Shown: positions 17,442 through 26,854 of the stretch, in pieces | Layout: the number at the start of each line of letters is the position of its first letter | Numbering within the stretch: position 1 is the stretch's first letter | NCBI RefSeq assembly: GCF_900313065.1 | Contig: NZ_OMPU01000013.1 | Span: 496,001 to 560,000 of the forward strand | Direction: 5' to 3' | From: Kiloniella sp. EL199 | GTDB taxonomy: Bacteria; Pseudomonadota; Alphaproteobacteria; Kiloniellales; Kiloniellaceae | DNA: 64,000 nt | Position numbers and translations under genes: made by a program | The notes under the pieces: model-generated | What the model saw: the letters and a program-made list of their open reading frames with translations, nothing else | The model's database searches: none | What the model was told of the DNA's origin: nothing

Positions 17442-18806
17442 ATGCTTGATTCAAAAGTTTGCCAAAAAGCCCGATTATCCAGAGATCCCCGGTTCGATGG
17501 TAAATTTTTTACGGCCGTCAAAACCACAGGGATTTATTGCCGTACGATCTGTCCGGTCTATCCGCCGAAAGAAAAAAACGTCTTATATTACCCTACTGCG
17601 ATAGAGGCGGCGAATGCTGGTTTCAGGCCTTGTTTGAGATGTCGTCCTGACAGCGCACCGGGTTCACCAGCGTGGAAAGGAACCAATGCGACATTGGACC
17701 GCGCAATCAGATTGATTGACGAAGGTGCTTTGCAAGATGGATCGCTTGAACAACTTGCTGATCAATTAGGTATTACAGATCGGTATCTGAGGCGGCTTTT
17801 TGATAAAAGCTTTGGAATTTCGCCAAAAGCCTATGCGCTTTATCAACAATGTCTTTTTGCGAAACAGTTATTACATCAGACAAATCTGCCAATTATTCAG
17901 GTCGCGTTTGCGAGTGGTTTCAAGAGTCTGAGACGCTTTAATGACTGTTTTAAAACACATCTCAAATTGACGCCTTCACAAGTGCGGAAAAAAGGTCAAG
18001 CAGCTTCAAACATCTTGCAGCTGAATTTTTACTATCGTCCTCCTTATGATTGGCCGTCTATGCAGAGATTTTTGGCTAAGAGAGCTATAGGTAAGCTGGA
18101 ATGGTGCGATGATACAAGCTATGGGCGGACCTTTAGCTGGTTTGGTTCCCAAGGTCATTTTACCGCACGCCATGATTCAGCAAAAAACCGCTTTGTAATT
18201 ACGATTGCTCTGGATGATCTTTCTCATTTGAAAGCGCTGGTCGCCAATATCCGCAGAGTATTGGATATGGATGTCGATATTCAAGCCATAGAATCAGATA
18301 TCGAGGGCTGTATTCGTCCGTCATTCCCACTTAAATCCGGGCTGCGGTTACCGGGTATATGGTCTTCTTTTGAGGCGGGTGTTCGCGCTATTCTCGGGCA
18401 ACAGATTTCAGTTGCGACAGCGCGTGAACAGGCAAGGATTGTGGTTGAGGAATTGGGGAGTTCTATGGGGGATAACAAGATTTTCCCAACACCCAGGCAG
18501 TTGGCTGAAAGCGATTTGGGTTTTCTTAAAGTTCCAATATCGCGGAAGCAAACGCTGCACAATCTGGCGCAACATTATCTTGAACATGATACCCCGGATG
18601 ATCTTTCTAACTGGCAGACGTTGTCGGGCATTGGACCGTGGACAATTGGCTATGTCCGCATGAGGGGGCAAAGTGACCCGGATGTTTATCTCGATAGTGA
18701 TCTTGGGGTGAAAAACGCGTTGCAAAAATATACAACACCAATCAATTCTGATATGGCGGCCCCTTGGCGAAGTTATCTAACCTTACAGTTATGGAACCAG
18801 TTATAA
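17442..18806 (+). CDS. alkA: Ada-type zinc/AraC domain fused to AlkA DNA-3-methyladenine glycosylase
   Basis: 454 residues from ATG 17442 (an earlier ATG at 17412 is possible). The Ada N-terminal zinc domain has four Cys: C33, C37 (GIYCRTICPVY) and C64, C67 (FRPCLRCRPD). C33 is the position of the methyl-phosphotriester acceptor in Ada. An AraC helix-turn-helix follows (LEQLADQLGITDRYLRRLF). The C-terminal half is an AlkA glycosylase with a helix-hairpin-helix (LSGIGPWTIGYVRMRG) and the catalytic Asp region VYLDSDLG. One protein could thus sense methylated phosphotriesters, activate transcription and excise alkylated bases. Its stop overlaps the ogt start (TAATG). Confidence 0.92.
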   Translation: MLDSKVCQKARLSRDPRFDGKFFTAVKTTGIYCRTICPVYPPKEKNVLYYPTAIEAANAGFRPCLRCRPDSAPGSPAWKGTNATLDRAIRLIDEGALQDGSLEQLADQLGITDRYLRRLFDKSFGISPKAYALYQQCLFAKQLLHQTNLPIIQVAFASGFKSLRRFNDCFKTHLKLTPSQVRKKGQAASNILQLNFYYRPPYDWPSMQRFLAKRAIGKLEWCDDTSYGRTFSWFGSQGHFTARHDSAKNRFVITIALDDLSHLKALVANIRRVLDMDVDIQAIESDIEGCIRPSFPLKSGLRLPGIWSSFEAGVRAILGQQISVATAREQARIVVEELGSSMGDNKIFPTPRQLAESDLGFLKVPISRKQTLHNLAQHYLEHDTPDDLSNWQTLSGIGPWTIGYVRMRGQSDPDVYLDSDLGVKNALQKYTTPINSDMAAPWRSYLTLQLWNQL

Positions 18807-19345
18807 TGTATACTGACTATATCGAAACACCTCTTGGCATGGTGGAAATCAAAGCGTCAGAAAAAGGTGTGCGGCACGTTATTTTTTGTGGTTCCGAACG
18901 GACAACTGTGCAGCCCAGTTCCATCACAGATTGTTGCAAACAGCAGCTTAAAGATTATTTTGACGGTTCGCGAAAAGAATTTGATTTGCCGCTTGATCCA
19001 CAGGGGACTGATTTTCAAAAATCTGTCTGGGCAATTTTAGCCAAGATTTCCTTTGGGGAAACGCTTTCCTATATGGATATTGCCGAGAAATTGAACAACC
19101 CGAAGGGAGTGCGTGCAGTCGGTGGCGCAAATGGTCGGAACCCTATTAGTCTCATTCTTCCTTGTCACAGGGTTGTTGGCAGCAATGGAACGCTTACGGG
19201 CTATGCTGGTGGCGTGGCCAGAAAGCAATGGTTGCTGGAACATGAAGGGATTCAGTTGAATTTTCTCAGGAAAAACGAGCAACTCGACCTGCAGGATATA
19301 ATCCATACTCGTCAGGATAAGACCCGGTTTTTAAATAAACCATGA
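18806..19345 (+). CDS. ogt: Methylated-DNA--protein-cysteine methyltransferase
   Basis: 179 residues from the ATG that overlaps the alkA stop. The active-site motif LPCHRVVGSNGTLTGYAGG contains the acceptor Cys that takes the methyl group from O6-methylguanine in a suicide reaction. SYMDIAEKLNNPKGVRAVGGANGRNP is the DNA-binding helix region. With the Ada/AlkA fusion upstream it splits the usual Ada protein into two genes: sensing and base excision in one, O6-alkyl repair in the other. The last ~15 residues are extra to the family core. Confidence 0.94.
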   Translation: MYTDYIETPLGMVEIKASEKGVRHVIFCGSERTTVQPSSITDCCKQQLKDYFDGSRKEFDLPLDPQGTDFQKSVWAILAKISFGETLSYMDIAEKLNNPKGVRAVGGANGRNPISLILPCHRVVGSNGTLTGYAGGVARKQWLLEHEGIQLNFLRKNEQLDLQDIIHTRQDKTRFLNKP

Positions 19346-19470
19346 TCCTCATTAATATATTCATTTAGCCAGATACCAAGGCAATCTTCATACCTTAAAA
19401 GTTATGCTGAAGCTCAATTTCGACCTTTTTCGTTTTTTGAAAGTTGGTTTATACTTTTGCATGCAGGATT

Positions 19471-20400
19471 ATGAATGAGGTTTCGCAAGAGATGACGCTT
19501 ATGTGGTGGGGTTTGGAAGCTTTAGCCAAGCATGTTTATAGAACAGTGCATGGCTTGAAAATTTCTGTGTCCAGGAGGGGCATACTTGGAGTGTTCATCC
19601 TTGGGATTCTTGGCTGTAGTATCTTGTTATCTACGCAGCTACAGGCACAGGATGAAGAAGAGTTGTCTGCACAAGAGTTTATCGCAGGAAATATTCTGCT
19701 GACCCTTTATCACGAGGCAGGTCACGCCTTTGTTTCTATGTACAATCTACGGCTGAGTGAAAGGGAAGAGGACGCAGTTGATCACTTCTCTATCATTGCC
19801 CTGACCGAAGAACTTAATGAAGGAAACTTGAGAGAAGAGCGGGAAATTCAGCTTGATAATTACCTTTTTGCAACGGCCCTCTATTGGTTGGTCATGAGCG
19901 AGGATGAAGACTTTGACGCCAGCAGTGAAGGACGAGAGCATTCACTGGATTCAGAGCGGTTTTTGCAACACCTGTGCATGGTTTACGGATCAGATCCTGA
20001 TGTCTATGTGGATTTACCTGCGGACTTTGATGTTGCTGATTTAGTGACGTCGGAATGTGTTGGCGAGTACGAAGAAAAAACTGATGAATGGTATGACATG
20101 TTAGCGTCACACTGGCTTGGAGATCGTATTCGTACAGACAGGATCGTGATTGTCGAAGACAAACCGGACCCACGCTACAAGGGATATCGCGAATGGTTGC
20201 ATGTACATGGTGTCTTGGACGAGTTTGAAAGCTACGTTGAAGGTAATTTCTACTTGCCGCGTGAAATCACCTTACGTTTGATGTCTTGTGGTGAAGCCAA
20301 TGCTTTTTGGGATCCGGAAAGTTTTGAAATTATTCTCTGTGATGAACAGATTGCAGAATACAGTCATATCTATGATCGTCTGGCTGAAGAGAATGGATAA
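19471..20400 (+). CDS. DUF4344-like putative zinc metallopeptidase, exported
   Basis: About 309 residues; the start is uncertain (TTG 19444, ATG 19471, 19492 or 19501). A hydrophobic leader GVFILGILGCSILL followed by QLQAQ looks like a signal peptide or lipoprotein-like leader. The mature protein begins with TLYHEAGHAFVSMYNL, an HExxH-type zinc site (HEAGH). Later segments (EREEDAVDHFSIIAL, ALYWLVMSEDEDFDA) match the layout of the DUF4344 family of putative metallopeptidases, which act in the periplasm or on the outer face. The substrate is unknown. An ECF sigma factor gene follows 107 bases downstream in the same direction. Confidence 0.72.
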   Translation: MNEVSQEMTLMWWGLEALAKHVYRTVHGLKISVSRRGILGVFILGILGCSILLSTQLQAQDEEELSAQEFIAGNILLTLYHEAGHAFVSMYNLRLSEREEDAVDHFSIIALTEELNEGNLREEREIQLDNYLFATALYWLVMSEDEDFDASSEGREHSLDSERFLQHLCMVYGSDPDVYVDLPADFDVADLVTSECVGEYEEKTDEWYDMLASHWLGDRIRTDRIVIVEDKPDPRYKGYREWLHVHGVLDEFESYVEGNFYLPREITLRLMSCGEANAFWDPESFEIILCDEQIAEYSHIYDRLAEENG

Positions 20401-20506
20401 GGTTTTGGACCTGATCTTATTATTATTGTATCTTTTCATGTAAATAATACGCATCAGAGAGAGTGATACTTATCTTGTCTCAAGATGATTTTGGTCAGGG
20501 AAGCCT

Positions 20507-21037
20507 TTGTTACGGTCATTTTTCGGCAGTCGTCGACGCATAGAAAAACTGGTTCCGGATTTGAAAGCCTATGCTATCGCCCTTTGTGGTGATCGGGATC
20601 TGGCAGAAGATCTGGTACAGGAAGCGATTGCGCGGGGGTTTGAATCTGGCACCCGATTGAAGTCGGCGGATGAGTTGCGGCCCTGGCTGTTTCGTGTTCT
20701 TCGCAATCATTTCTTTGACGAACAAAGAAAAAAGTCAGTGCGCAGGGAATATTTTGCGCAGGAGAAACGTTGGGTAAGTGAGATTAGTGACCAAACCCTT
20801 GATCTCGAAGATACTATAGCAATCAGAACGGCTTATGAAGAACTCTCCGCAGATCATAGAGAGGTTTTGGCTTTGGTGGATATATTGGGGTTACGTTACA
20901 AGGAAGTGGCCGAGTTACTGGATATTTCTCCGGGTACAGTTATGAGCAGGATCAGTCGTGCACGACAAGCGCTGTTACAAAGGCTGGAAGAAGAGGTGGA
21001 AGAAAAGATTGTTCAGTTCCCAAATGAATACCGTTGA
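20507..21037 (+). CDS. ECF-family RNA polymerase sigma factor
   Basis: 176 residues from a TTG with AGGGA upstream. Region 2 is clear (AIALCGDRDLAEDLVQEAIARGF and RPWLFRVLRNHFFDEQRK), and region 4 carries the helix-turn-helix GLRYKEVAELLDISPGTVMSRISRARQALL. It lacks any N-terminal extension. It is followed after 18 bases by an anti-sigma-like membrane protein, the usual pairing of ECF factors and their regulators. The stimulus is not evident; it is probably envelope or oxidative stress (inference). Confidence 0.9.
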   Translation: MLRSFFGSRRRIEKLVPDLKAYAIALCGDRDLAEDLVQEAIARGFESGTRLKSADELRPWLFRVLRNHFFDEQRKKSVRREYFAQEKRWVSEISDQTLDLEDTIAIRTAYEELSADHREVLALVDILGLRYKEVAELLDISPGTVMSRISRARQALLQRLEEEVEEKIVQFPNEYR

Positions 21038-21055
21038 TCGTGAGTACCATTAATT

Positions 21056-21886
21056 ATGCCCAGTAAGGATCGCCCGATCGGAGAAAGTCCGGATTGGGAA
21101 ATATTAAATGCTTTTGTCGATGGTGAATTATCTCCATCCCAAGAAGCGTGGGTAAAAAACTGTGCCGATAATGACCCTGAAATTGCGTCTGAAATTTCAA
21201 GGCTTGTGGTTTTAAAGAACGCTCTGGCGGGGAGTGCTTTGACCAGTTCGAATGAACAGATTTCTGATACAGAGGAAAGAAAAACGGTTGGGTACAGGCA
21301 GGTCGCGGGCGGTGTATCTGCTATTGCTGCAATTATTGTCTTACTTGTGGTGGTGTTTCCGTTGGGGTATTTTTCTTCACCTGATTTCGAGCACTGGGCG
21401 CGAGACCGTCATAAAGACCTGTCCAGGCAAAGCTTTGTTGTATCAAAGCTTGAATACAAGCCGTTGATCGCGGCTGCTGCATCTGGCACGTTACAAGCAC
21501 CAGACCTTACGGGTAGCAAGCTTTATCTCGTAGATTTGTCTATCGGCACTTTTGGTCATGATGATGCAATTGTTATGCACTATCGGGGATTGCGAGGGTG
21601 CCGGATTTCTCTGTTGGTAACGCCACTTCTAAATGATCAGAAGCGCGTGGATAGTGAGATTGAGGAGCGCTCTTCTGATCGTCTCGGGCCAGAAAAACTG
21701 ATATCTGATTTCTGGAATGGTGAGCGTTTCCGTTTTGCTCTTTTGGCAACAGGTATGGAACGGAAGCGATTTGATTCTATTGCGACTTATCTGAAGCTTG
21801 AGGGGGAAAGAAATCTTCCTTCTTCTAATGATGAAGCGCAGTACGCAATGCAGCAGGTCTATGCACAGTCTACACCTTGTGTATAG
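21056..21886 (+). CDS. Putative membrane-bound anti-sigma factor
   Basis: 276 residues. The N-terminal DWEILNAFVDGELSPSQEAWVKN is the typical start of proteobacterial anti-sigma proteins, a helical domain that would hold the sigma factor. One transmembrane segment (about residues 84-106) separates this cytoplasmic part from a ~170-residue periplasmic domain. The periplasmic part has two Cys (the pair in RGCRISL and STPCV) and no family that I know. Position directly after the ECF gene supports the call. No HxxxCxxC zinc motif is present, so it is not a ZAS-type redox sensor. Confidence 0.75.
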   Translation: MPSKDRPIGESPDWEILNAFVDGELSPSQEAWVKNCADNDPEIASEISRLVVLKNALAGSALTSSNEQISDTEERKTVGYRQVAGGVSAIAAIIVLLVVVFPLGYFSSPDFEHWARDRHKDLSRQSFVVSKLEYKPLIAAAASGTLQAPDLTGSKLYLVDLSIGTFGHDDAIVMHYRGLRGCRISLLVTPLLNDQKRVDSEIEERSSDRLGPEKLISDFWNGERFRFALLATGMERKRFDSIATYLKLEGERNLPSSNDEAQYAMQQVYAQSTPCV

Positions 21887-21928
21887 TTTGTTTGAGTTTT
21901 CGAAAGCTGTCTCATCAAACAATAATTA

Positions 21929-21966
21929 AAGATAAAGCCGAACAAGTGTTTGTCCGGCTTTATCTT
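21929..21966. terminator. Bidirectional terminator between anti-sigma and sorB genes
   Basis: Two 17-base arms (AAGATAAAGCCGAACAA and its complement, one mismatch) around a 4-base loop. It lies between the convergent anti-sigma and cytochrome genes and can serve both strands. Confidence 0.8.
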
Positions 21967-22004
21967 GGATGTTTTTCCCGTAACATCAAATATGATTTTA
22001 TATC

Positions 22005-22364
22005 TTAGTTTGTAGGGAAGTTAGGCCGCTCAACGTTATAGTTTTTGGCGAGATAATCGAGAATTAAAGTCAGATCAGGTTCGTCAATTTCGCTCATGCC
22101 CTGATCTTCGACCATCCATTCCAGTGTTTCTTTCCACTCATTCCGAGAAAGCCCTTGCTGTTGCACAATTCGGGTCGAATGGCAGGCCGAACAATAGATC
22201 AAAACCTCTTCCTGTCCGGGACCTGCAACAAGTCCTTCAAACTCATCTTCGTCGGAATCTTGTCCGAGGCTGGGAGTATTAAAGGTAAAAAGAGACGCTA
22301 CTAATAGGAAAGCTGTTGCAGCACTGCGGTGCAGTGATGTTTTCGTCATCGTATAATTATCCAT
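22005..22364 (-). CDS. sorB: Sulfite dehydrogenase cytochrome subunit (SorB-like)
   Basis: 119 residues with an N-terminal hydrophobic signal (ATAFLLVASLFTF) and a single c-type heme site CSACH (C58, C61, H62). It lies 100 bases downstream of the molybdopterin oxidoreductase gene on the same strand, the sorA-sorB order. In the known system the heme subunit takes electrons from the sulfite-oxidising subunit to cytochrome c. Periplasmic location is expected. ATG 22349 is an alternative start. Assignment as SorB rests on context and size. Confidence 0.8.
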   Translation of the reverse strand: MDNYTMTKTSLHRSAATAFLLVASLFTFNTPSLGQDSDEDEFEGLVAGPGQEEVLIYCSACHSTRIVQQQGLSRNEWKETLEWMVEDQGMSEIDEPDLTLILDYLAKNYNVERPNFPTN

Positions 22365-22464
22365 AGGGCAAAATATCCACAGATCAAATGTTCATGGCGA
22401 TTGCATGACTTACCCTGGCGATGAAAACCATCGCCAGGGTGCAGAGGAAAAGAACTTGAGGAGC

Positions 22465-23787
22465 TTAAGAAACCCGAACAGCGATGCGGTGCATTGTATT
22501 GTTCAGATACCCTTTGGGATTCCAGTCAATGGCATGTGGTTGGCTTTCTCCCTCTGAATCTGTGGCTTTTGCCCAAACTTCATAATAGCCCTTTTCCGGT
22601 AATGTGACCGCAGCAGACCAATTTTGCCAGGCACCCGTATTGGCCGCTTGGTCCAATTTGGCTTCCTGCCATGTTGCCCCGAAATCAATAGAGATTTTAA
22701 CGGAACTGATATCCCGATCCCCGGACCATGCATGACCACGGACGGTAATGTTCTTGTCTGCTGTTTCCACACCGGATTGAGGGAAGGTGATGAGAGACTT
22801 AACCGGCATACGCTGGATAATCTCAAAATCTTTTTTATCAACCTTTTCACCGGGGGCAACCGGATGGTTTGGAACCCGATAGGCTTTGCCTGTCATTTTC
22901 GGGCCATCATGAACCTGATCTCTTAGCCAGATGCGCGTGAGCCATTTTTGAGAACAGGATCCCGGCCAGCCCGGAACAACAAGTCGCAAAGGCGCCCCGT
23001 TCATGGGGTGGATTGGCTCACCGTTTTGCTCGAAAGCGATCAGAATATTCGGGTCCATTGCTTTGGCAATGGGAACACCGCGAGAAATAGGCAGCTTTTC
23101 AGGATCTCCGGAAAGATGAGAATCTGCCCCTTCATGTGCTGTATAGATCACACTGCTTTGAACACCAGCGGCTTCCAGTACATCTTTCAGACGGACACCT
23201 GTCCATTGAGAGCAAGCCACGGCACCCAGTGTCCACTGGTTGCCTTTTGCTGGCGGGTTAAAATAAGCCCGTCCATTTCCGCCACACTCGATGACGAGTG
23301 CTTTGGTGACAACTTCAAATTTGCTTTTTAAATCAGCAATTGTGAGCTTCATGGGTTTGTCGACGAGACCATCAATGGTCAATGTCCATGAATTGGAATC
23401 AACGTCTTCTGGTGGAATGCCGTTATTTCGGATGAAGTGGCGATTTACCGGGGTTATTGCATCATCCAGAAGGTGTGGGGGTGTTTCAGCGTTGAGAGGA
23501 CGATCATTGAGAAGCGTCAAACCGTCTTTTCCTTCGATAACACCTCCTGTCTCAGCAAGAGCAATCGGGATTAGGCCAGATGGCATGTTTTTGCTGAAAG
23601 GAATAGAAGCTCCGAGCATGGCCCCCATTGTGGCGAGGCCGGCACCTTTTAGAAAACCGCGACGATTTTGATCCGGAACGCGCCCGAAGATTTTGAAGTC
23701 GGCGGCAGCCGGGTCAGATGAATAGAGGTCAAAAAGTTTTGGAATTCCAGAGTTTTTTGCCCGTTTTTTTGATGGTTTTTCAGTCAT
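22465..23787 (-). CDS. sorA: Sulfite dehydrogenase molybdopterin subunit (SorA-like)
   Basis: 440 residues. A twin-arginine leader is present: RRGFLKGAG at residues 42-50 followed by a hydrophobic stretch, so the folded cofactor-loaded protein is probably exported. The sulfite-oxidase core includes the molybdenum-binding Cys C168 (ALVIECGGNGRAYF), then ACSQWTGVRLKDVL, LRLVVPGWPGSCSQKWL and a C-terminal dimerisation-type Ig domain (SVKISIDFGATWQEA). It oxidises sulfite to sulfate in the periplasm, probably detoxifying sulfite or supplying electrons. The long ~40-residue tail before the twin arginines is unusual. Confidence 0.87.
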   Translation of the reverse strand: MTEKPSKKRAKNSGIPKLFDLYSSDPAAADFKIFGRVPDQNRRGFLKGAGLATMGAMLGASIPFSKNMPSGLIPIALAETGGVIEGKDGLTLLNDRPLNAETPPHLLDDAITPVNRHFIRNNGIPPEDVDSNSWTLTIDGLVDKPMKLTIADLKSKFEVVTKALVIECGGNGRAYFNPPAKGNQWTLGAVACSQWTGVRLKDVLEAAGVQSSVIYTAHEGADSHLSGDPEKLPISRGVPIAKAMDPNILIAFEQNGEPIHPMNGAPLRLVVPGWPGSCSQKWLTRIWLRDQVHDGPKMTGKAYRVPNHPVAPGEKVDKKDFEIIQRMPVKSLITFPQSGVETADKNITVRGHAWSGDRDISSVKISIDFGATWQEAKLDQAANTGAWQNWSAAVTLPEKGYYEVWAKATDSEGESQPHAIDWNPKGYLNNTMHRIAVRVS

Positions 23788-24021
23788 GTATTCCCCGTGT
23801 GCGTAGTGAATTATTTATTTTTATTCTTGGTGTAACTGTGGGGATAACGTCTCGGGTTATGGTTTTATTCCATCTGTGTTGAAAAAAATTAACTGATTTA
23901 ATCGGAAAAATTTTCTGGGTGTTTGCTCGTAAATTTTCTCTAGGCATTTTTTTATGTTTTTAAGATACATTTCTGTCATTCCTGCTCGACTTAATCGGAC
24001 TGCTTGGGCATGCTGTGCAGC

Positions 24022-26802
24022 ATGACTGATAACGTACCTTTCAAGCACCTCTACCTCGTGGATGGTTCCGGATATATTTTCCGGGCTTTCTTTGGCATTC
24101 CTCCGATGACTCGCCCTGACGGAACACCTGTTAATGCGGTATTTGGATTCACCAATATGTTGTTGAAATTGCGCGACGATATGGAGGCAGACGGTATTGC
24201 GGTCATCTTTGATGCCGGGCGGGAAAGTTTCCGGATGGAGATCTATGAAGAGTATAAATCTCATAGACCTGAAGCACCTGAAGATCTGATTCCACAATTT
24301 GCCCTTATCAGAGAAGCAACCGATGCTCTGAACTTGCCACAGGTGGAAATGCAAGGCTTCGAAGCCGATGATTTAATTGCTACTTACGCAAGACAGGCCA
24401 AGGAACAGGGGATAGATGTGACCATTGTGTCATCAGATAAAGACCTGATGCAACTGGTTGAACCCGGCATTTCCATGCTGGATCCCATGAAGAATAAAAA
24501 AATTGGGCCGGATGAAGTTTTTGAAAAATTCGGAGTGCAACCGAACAAGGTTGTCGATGTTCAGGCTTTAGCGGGTGATTCCGTTGATAACGTACCGGGC
24601 GTGCCCGGTATTGGCATAAAAACCGCCGCTCAGTTGATCACTGAATATGGAGACCTGGAAAGTTTGCTTGAGCGCGCAGGCGAGATCAAGCAACCAAAAC
24701 GCCGGGAAAAATTGCAGGATAATGCAGAAATGGCGCGCATCAGCAAGCAGTTGGTGACTCTTAAACAGGATGTGCCTGTTGAAATTCCTCTGGAAGGTTT
24801 TGCGACCCGGGAACCCGTGGCAGAAGTTCTGCGCCCCTTTTTGGAAGTAAATGCTTTCCGGTCTCTTTTAGCCAGAATGTCAAAGCGGCTAGGGGATGCC
24901 CCGATGGAAGTAGCTGACGAAGCTGCATCTGAAGATGGAGATCCCGAATATGAACTGGTGCAAGACGAAGAAGCACTTGTCAGGTGGATTGCGGATGCCA
25001 AGTTAAAGGGAACTGTCGCCGTTGATACAGAGACGACGTCGCTGGATGCCATGAGTGCTAATCTTGTTGGCGTTAGCTTGTCCACAGGCGGCAACAAGGC
25101 CTGTTACATTCCATTGAATCATATTGCGATCTCTGAGAGTGGTGATGGTGGGCTTGATCTTTTGGGCGGTTCAGCGGATCGTCCGAAGCAAATTCCGAAA
25201 GAGCGTGCTGTTGAACTTTTGAAGCCGTTGCTGGAAGATCCGTCGGTTCTCAAAATCGGGCAAAATATCAAGTATGATATGGTGATTTTTGCTCAAAACG
25301 GAATTTCTGTTTCACCCGTTGATGATACGATGTTGTTATCTTATGTGCTTGAAGGTGGAATGCACGGGCACGGCATGGACGAGCTGGCTGAGCTTCATCT
25401 GGATCATACGACAATTAAATTCAAGGAAGTTGCCGGAACAGGTAAATCACAGGTTACTTTTGATAAGGTACCTTTGGATAAAGCACTGGATTATGCTGCG
25501 GAAGATGCTCTTATTACCTATCGCCTTCATGCCGCTTTGAAGCCGCGTCTGGTTCCTGAGAAGATGACAACCGTCTATGAGACGATTGAGCGACCTCTGG
25601 TAAAGGTGTTGGCAGATATGGAGCAGCGCGGGATTAAGGCTGATCGCCCTTTTCTGCATCGCCTTTCCAATAATTTTGCCCAACGTCTGGTTGACTTACA
25701 GTCCGAGATTCATGAAATAGCGGGTGAACCCTTTACCATTGGATCACCCAAGCAACTGGGTGAAATCCTGTTTGACAAGCTTGGTTTGCCCGGTGGTAAA
25801 AAAGGTAAAAGCGGGTCTTACAGTACCGGAGCAGACATTCTTGAAGGACTTGCGGCCGAAGGACATACCTTGCCAACCAAAGTTTTGGAGTGGCGTCAGC
25901 TTTCCAAGTTGAAAAGCACCTATACAGATGCCTTGCAGGATCAAATTAATAGCGAAACGGGGCGTGTTCATACATCCTATGCACAGGCTGTGGCATCAAC
26001 CGGGCGACTATCTTCATCTGATCCAAACCTGCAGAACATTCCCGTTCGCACTGAAGAGGGGCGCAAGATCAGAGATGCCTTTATCGCTGAAGATGGCTAT
26101 AAACTGCTTTCTGTAGATTATTCTCAGGTTGAATTACGTCTTGTTGCTGAAATTGCCAAAGAAGATGCTTTGCGTCAGGCCTTTATTGATGGTCAGGATA
26201 TTCACGCCATTACAGCGCATCAGGTTTTTGATACGCCTATTGAGGGCATGGACCCTATGATCCGCCGACAGGCTAAGGCGATTAATTTTGGTATTATCTA
26301 TGGACAGTCTGCGTTTGGTCTGGCCGCGAGTTTGGGGATTTCCCGAAAGGATGCCAAAGATTATATTGATGCTTATTTCGGACGTTTCCCGGGAATCAAA
26401 CGCTATATGGAAGAGACCAAAGAATTTGCCCACAAACATGGTTTTGTGAAAACATTGTTTGGGCGTCATATTCATGTGCCGTCGATCAATGAAAAAAATC
26501 CAATGCGCAAAAATTTTGGCGAACGGGCAGCTATTAATGCGCCAATTCAAGGGACAGCAGCAGATATCATCAAACGGGCAATGATCAGAATGCCGGCTGC
26601 GTTGGGCAATGCTGATTTAAGCGCAAAGATGCTGCTTCAGGTGCATGATGAATTGATCTTTGAGGTTCCTGAAGCAGAAGTTGATGCGACCTCTGAGGTT
26701 GTTCGTTCTGTTATGGAGAACGCTTGTGATCCTGTGCTAAAGCTCTCAATACCCCTTACCGCAGATGCCGGTGTCGGGCGGAGTTGGGGTGAAGCGCACT
26801 AG
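24022..26802 (+). CDS. polA: DNA polymerase I
   Basis: About 926 residues from ATG 24022; an ATG six codons earlier (24004) is also open. The 5'-3' exonuclease domain starts LYLVDGSGYIFRAFF and carries ADDLIATYA and VPGVPGIGIKTAAQL. The proofreading domain is active-looking, with D335-x-E337 (VDTETTSLD) and D495 (AAEDALITYRL). The polymerase domain has SVDYSQVELR (catalytic D699), the O-helix RRQAKAINFGIIYG and QVHDELIFEV (D876). It fills gaps in repair and removes Okazaki primers. No SD sequence is obvious. It is followed by a bidirectional terminator. Confidence 0.96.
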   Translation: MTDNVPFKHLYLVDGSGYIFRAFFGIPPMTRPDGTPVNAVFGFTNMLLKLRDDMEADGIAVIFDAGRESFRMEIYEEYKSHRPEAPEDLIPQFALIREATDALNLPQVEMQGFEADDLIATYARQAKEQGIDVTIVSSDKDLMQLVEPGISMLDPMKNKKIGPDEVFEKFGVQPNKVVDVQALAGDSVDNVPGVPGIGIKTAAQLITEYGDLESLLERAGEIKQPKRREKLQDNAEMARISKQLVTLKQDVPVEIPLEGFATREPVAEVLRPFLEVNAFRSLLARMSKRLGDAPMEVADEAASEDGDPEYELVQDEEALVRWIADAKLKGTVAVDTETTSLDAMSANLVGVSLSTGGNKACYIPLNHIAISESGDGGLDLLGGSADRPKQIPKERAVELLKPLLEDPSVLKIGQNIKYDMVIFAQNGISVSPVDDTMLLSYVLEGGMHGHGMDELAELHLDHTTIKFKEVAGTGKSQVTFDKVPLDKALDYAAEDALITYRLHAALKPRLVPEKMTTVYETIERPLVKVLADMEQRGIKADRPFLHRLSNNFAQRLVDLQSEIHEIAGEPFTIGSPKQLGEILFDKLGLPGGKKGKSGSYSTGADILEGLAAEGHTLPTKVLEWRQLSKLKSTYTDALQDQINSETGRVHTSYAQAVASTGRLSSSDPNLQNIPVRTEEGRKIRDAFIAEDGYKLLSVDYSQVELRLVAEIAKEDALRQAFIDGQDIHAITAHQVFDTPIEGMDPMIRRQAKAINFGIIYGQSAFGLAASLGISRKDAKDYIDAYFGRFPGIKRYMEETKEFAHKHGFVKTLFGRHIHVPSINEKNPMRKNFGERAAINAPIQGTAADIIKRAMIRMPAALGNADLSAKMLLQVHDELIFEVPEAEVDATSEVVRSVMENACDPVLKLSIPLTADAGVGRSWGEAH

Positions 26803-26826
26803 ATATTGTATGCTGGAATGATGGAG

Positions 26827-26852
26827 AAGCCGGGATTATGCCTGGCTTTTCT
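26827..26852. terminator. Bidirectional terminator between polA and HAD gene
   Basis: AAGCCGGG / CCTGGCTT arms around ATTATG, flanked by GAGA and TTTTCTT, in the 52-base gap between the convergent genes. The plus-strand T-run suits polA. Confidence 0.7.
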
Positions 26853-26854
26853 TA

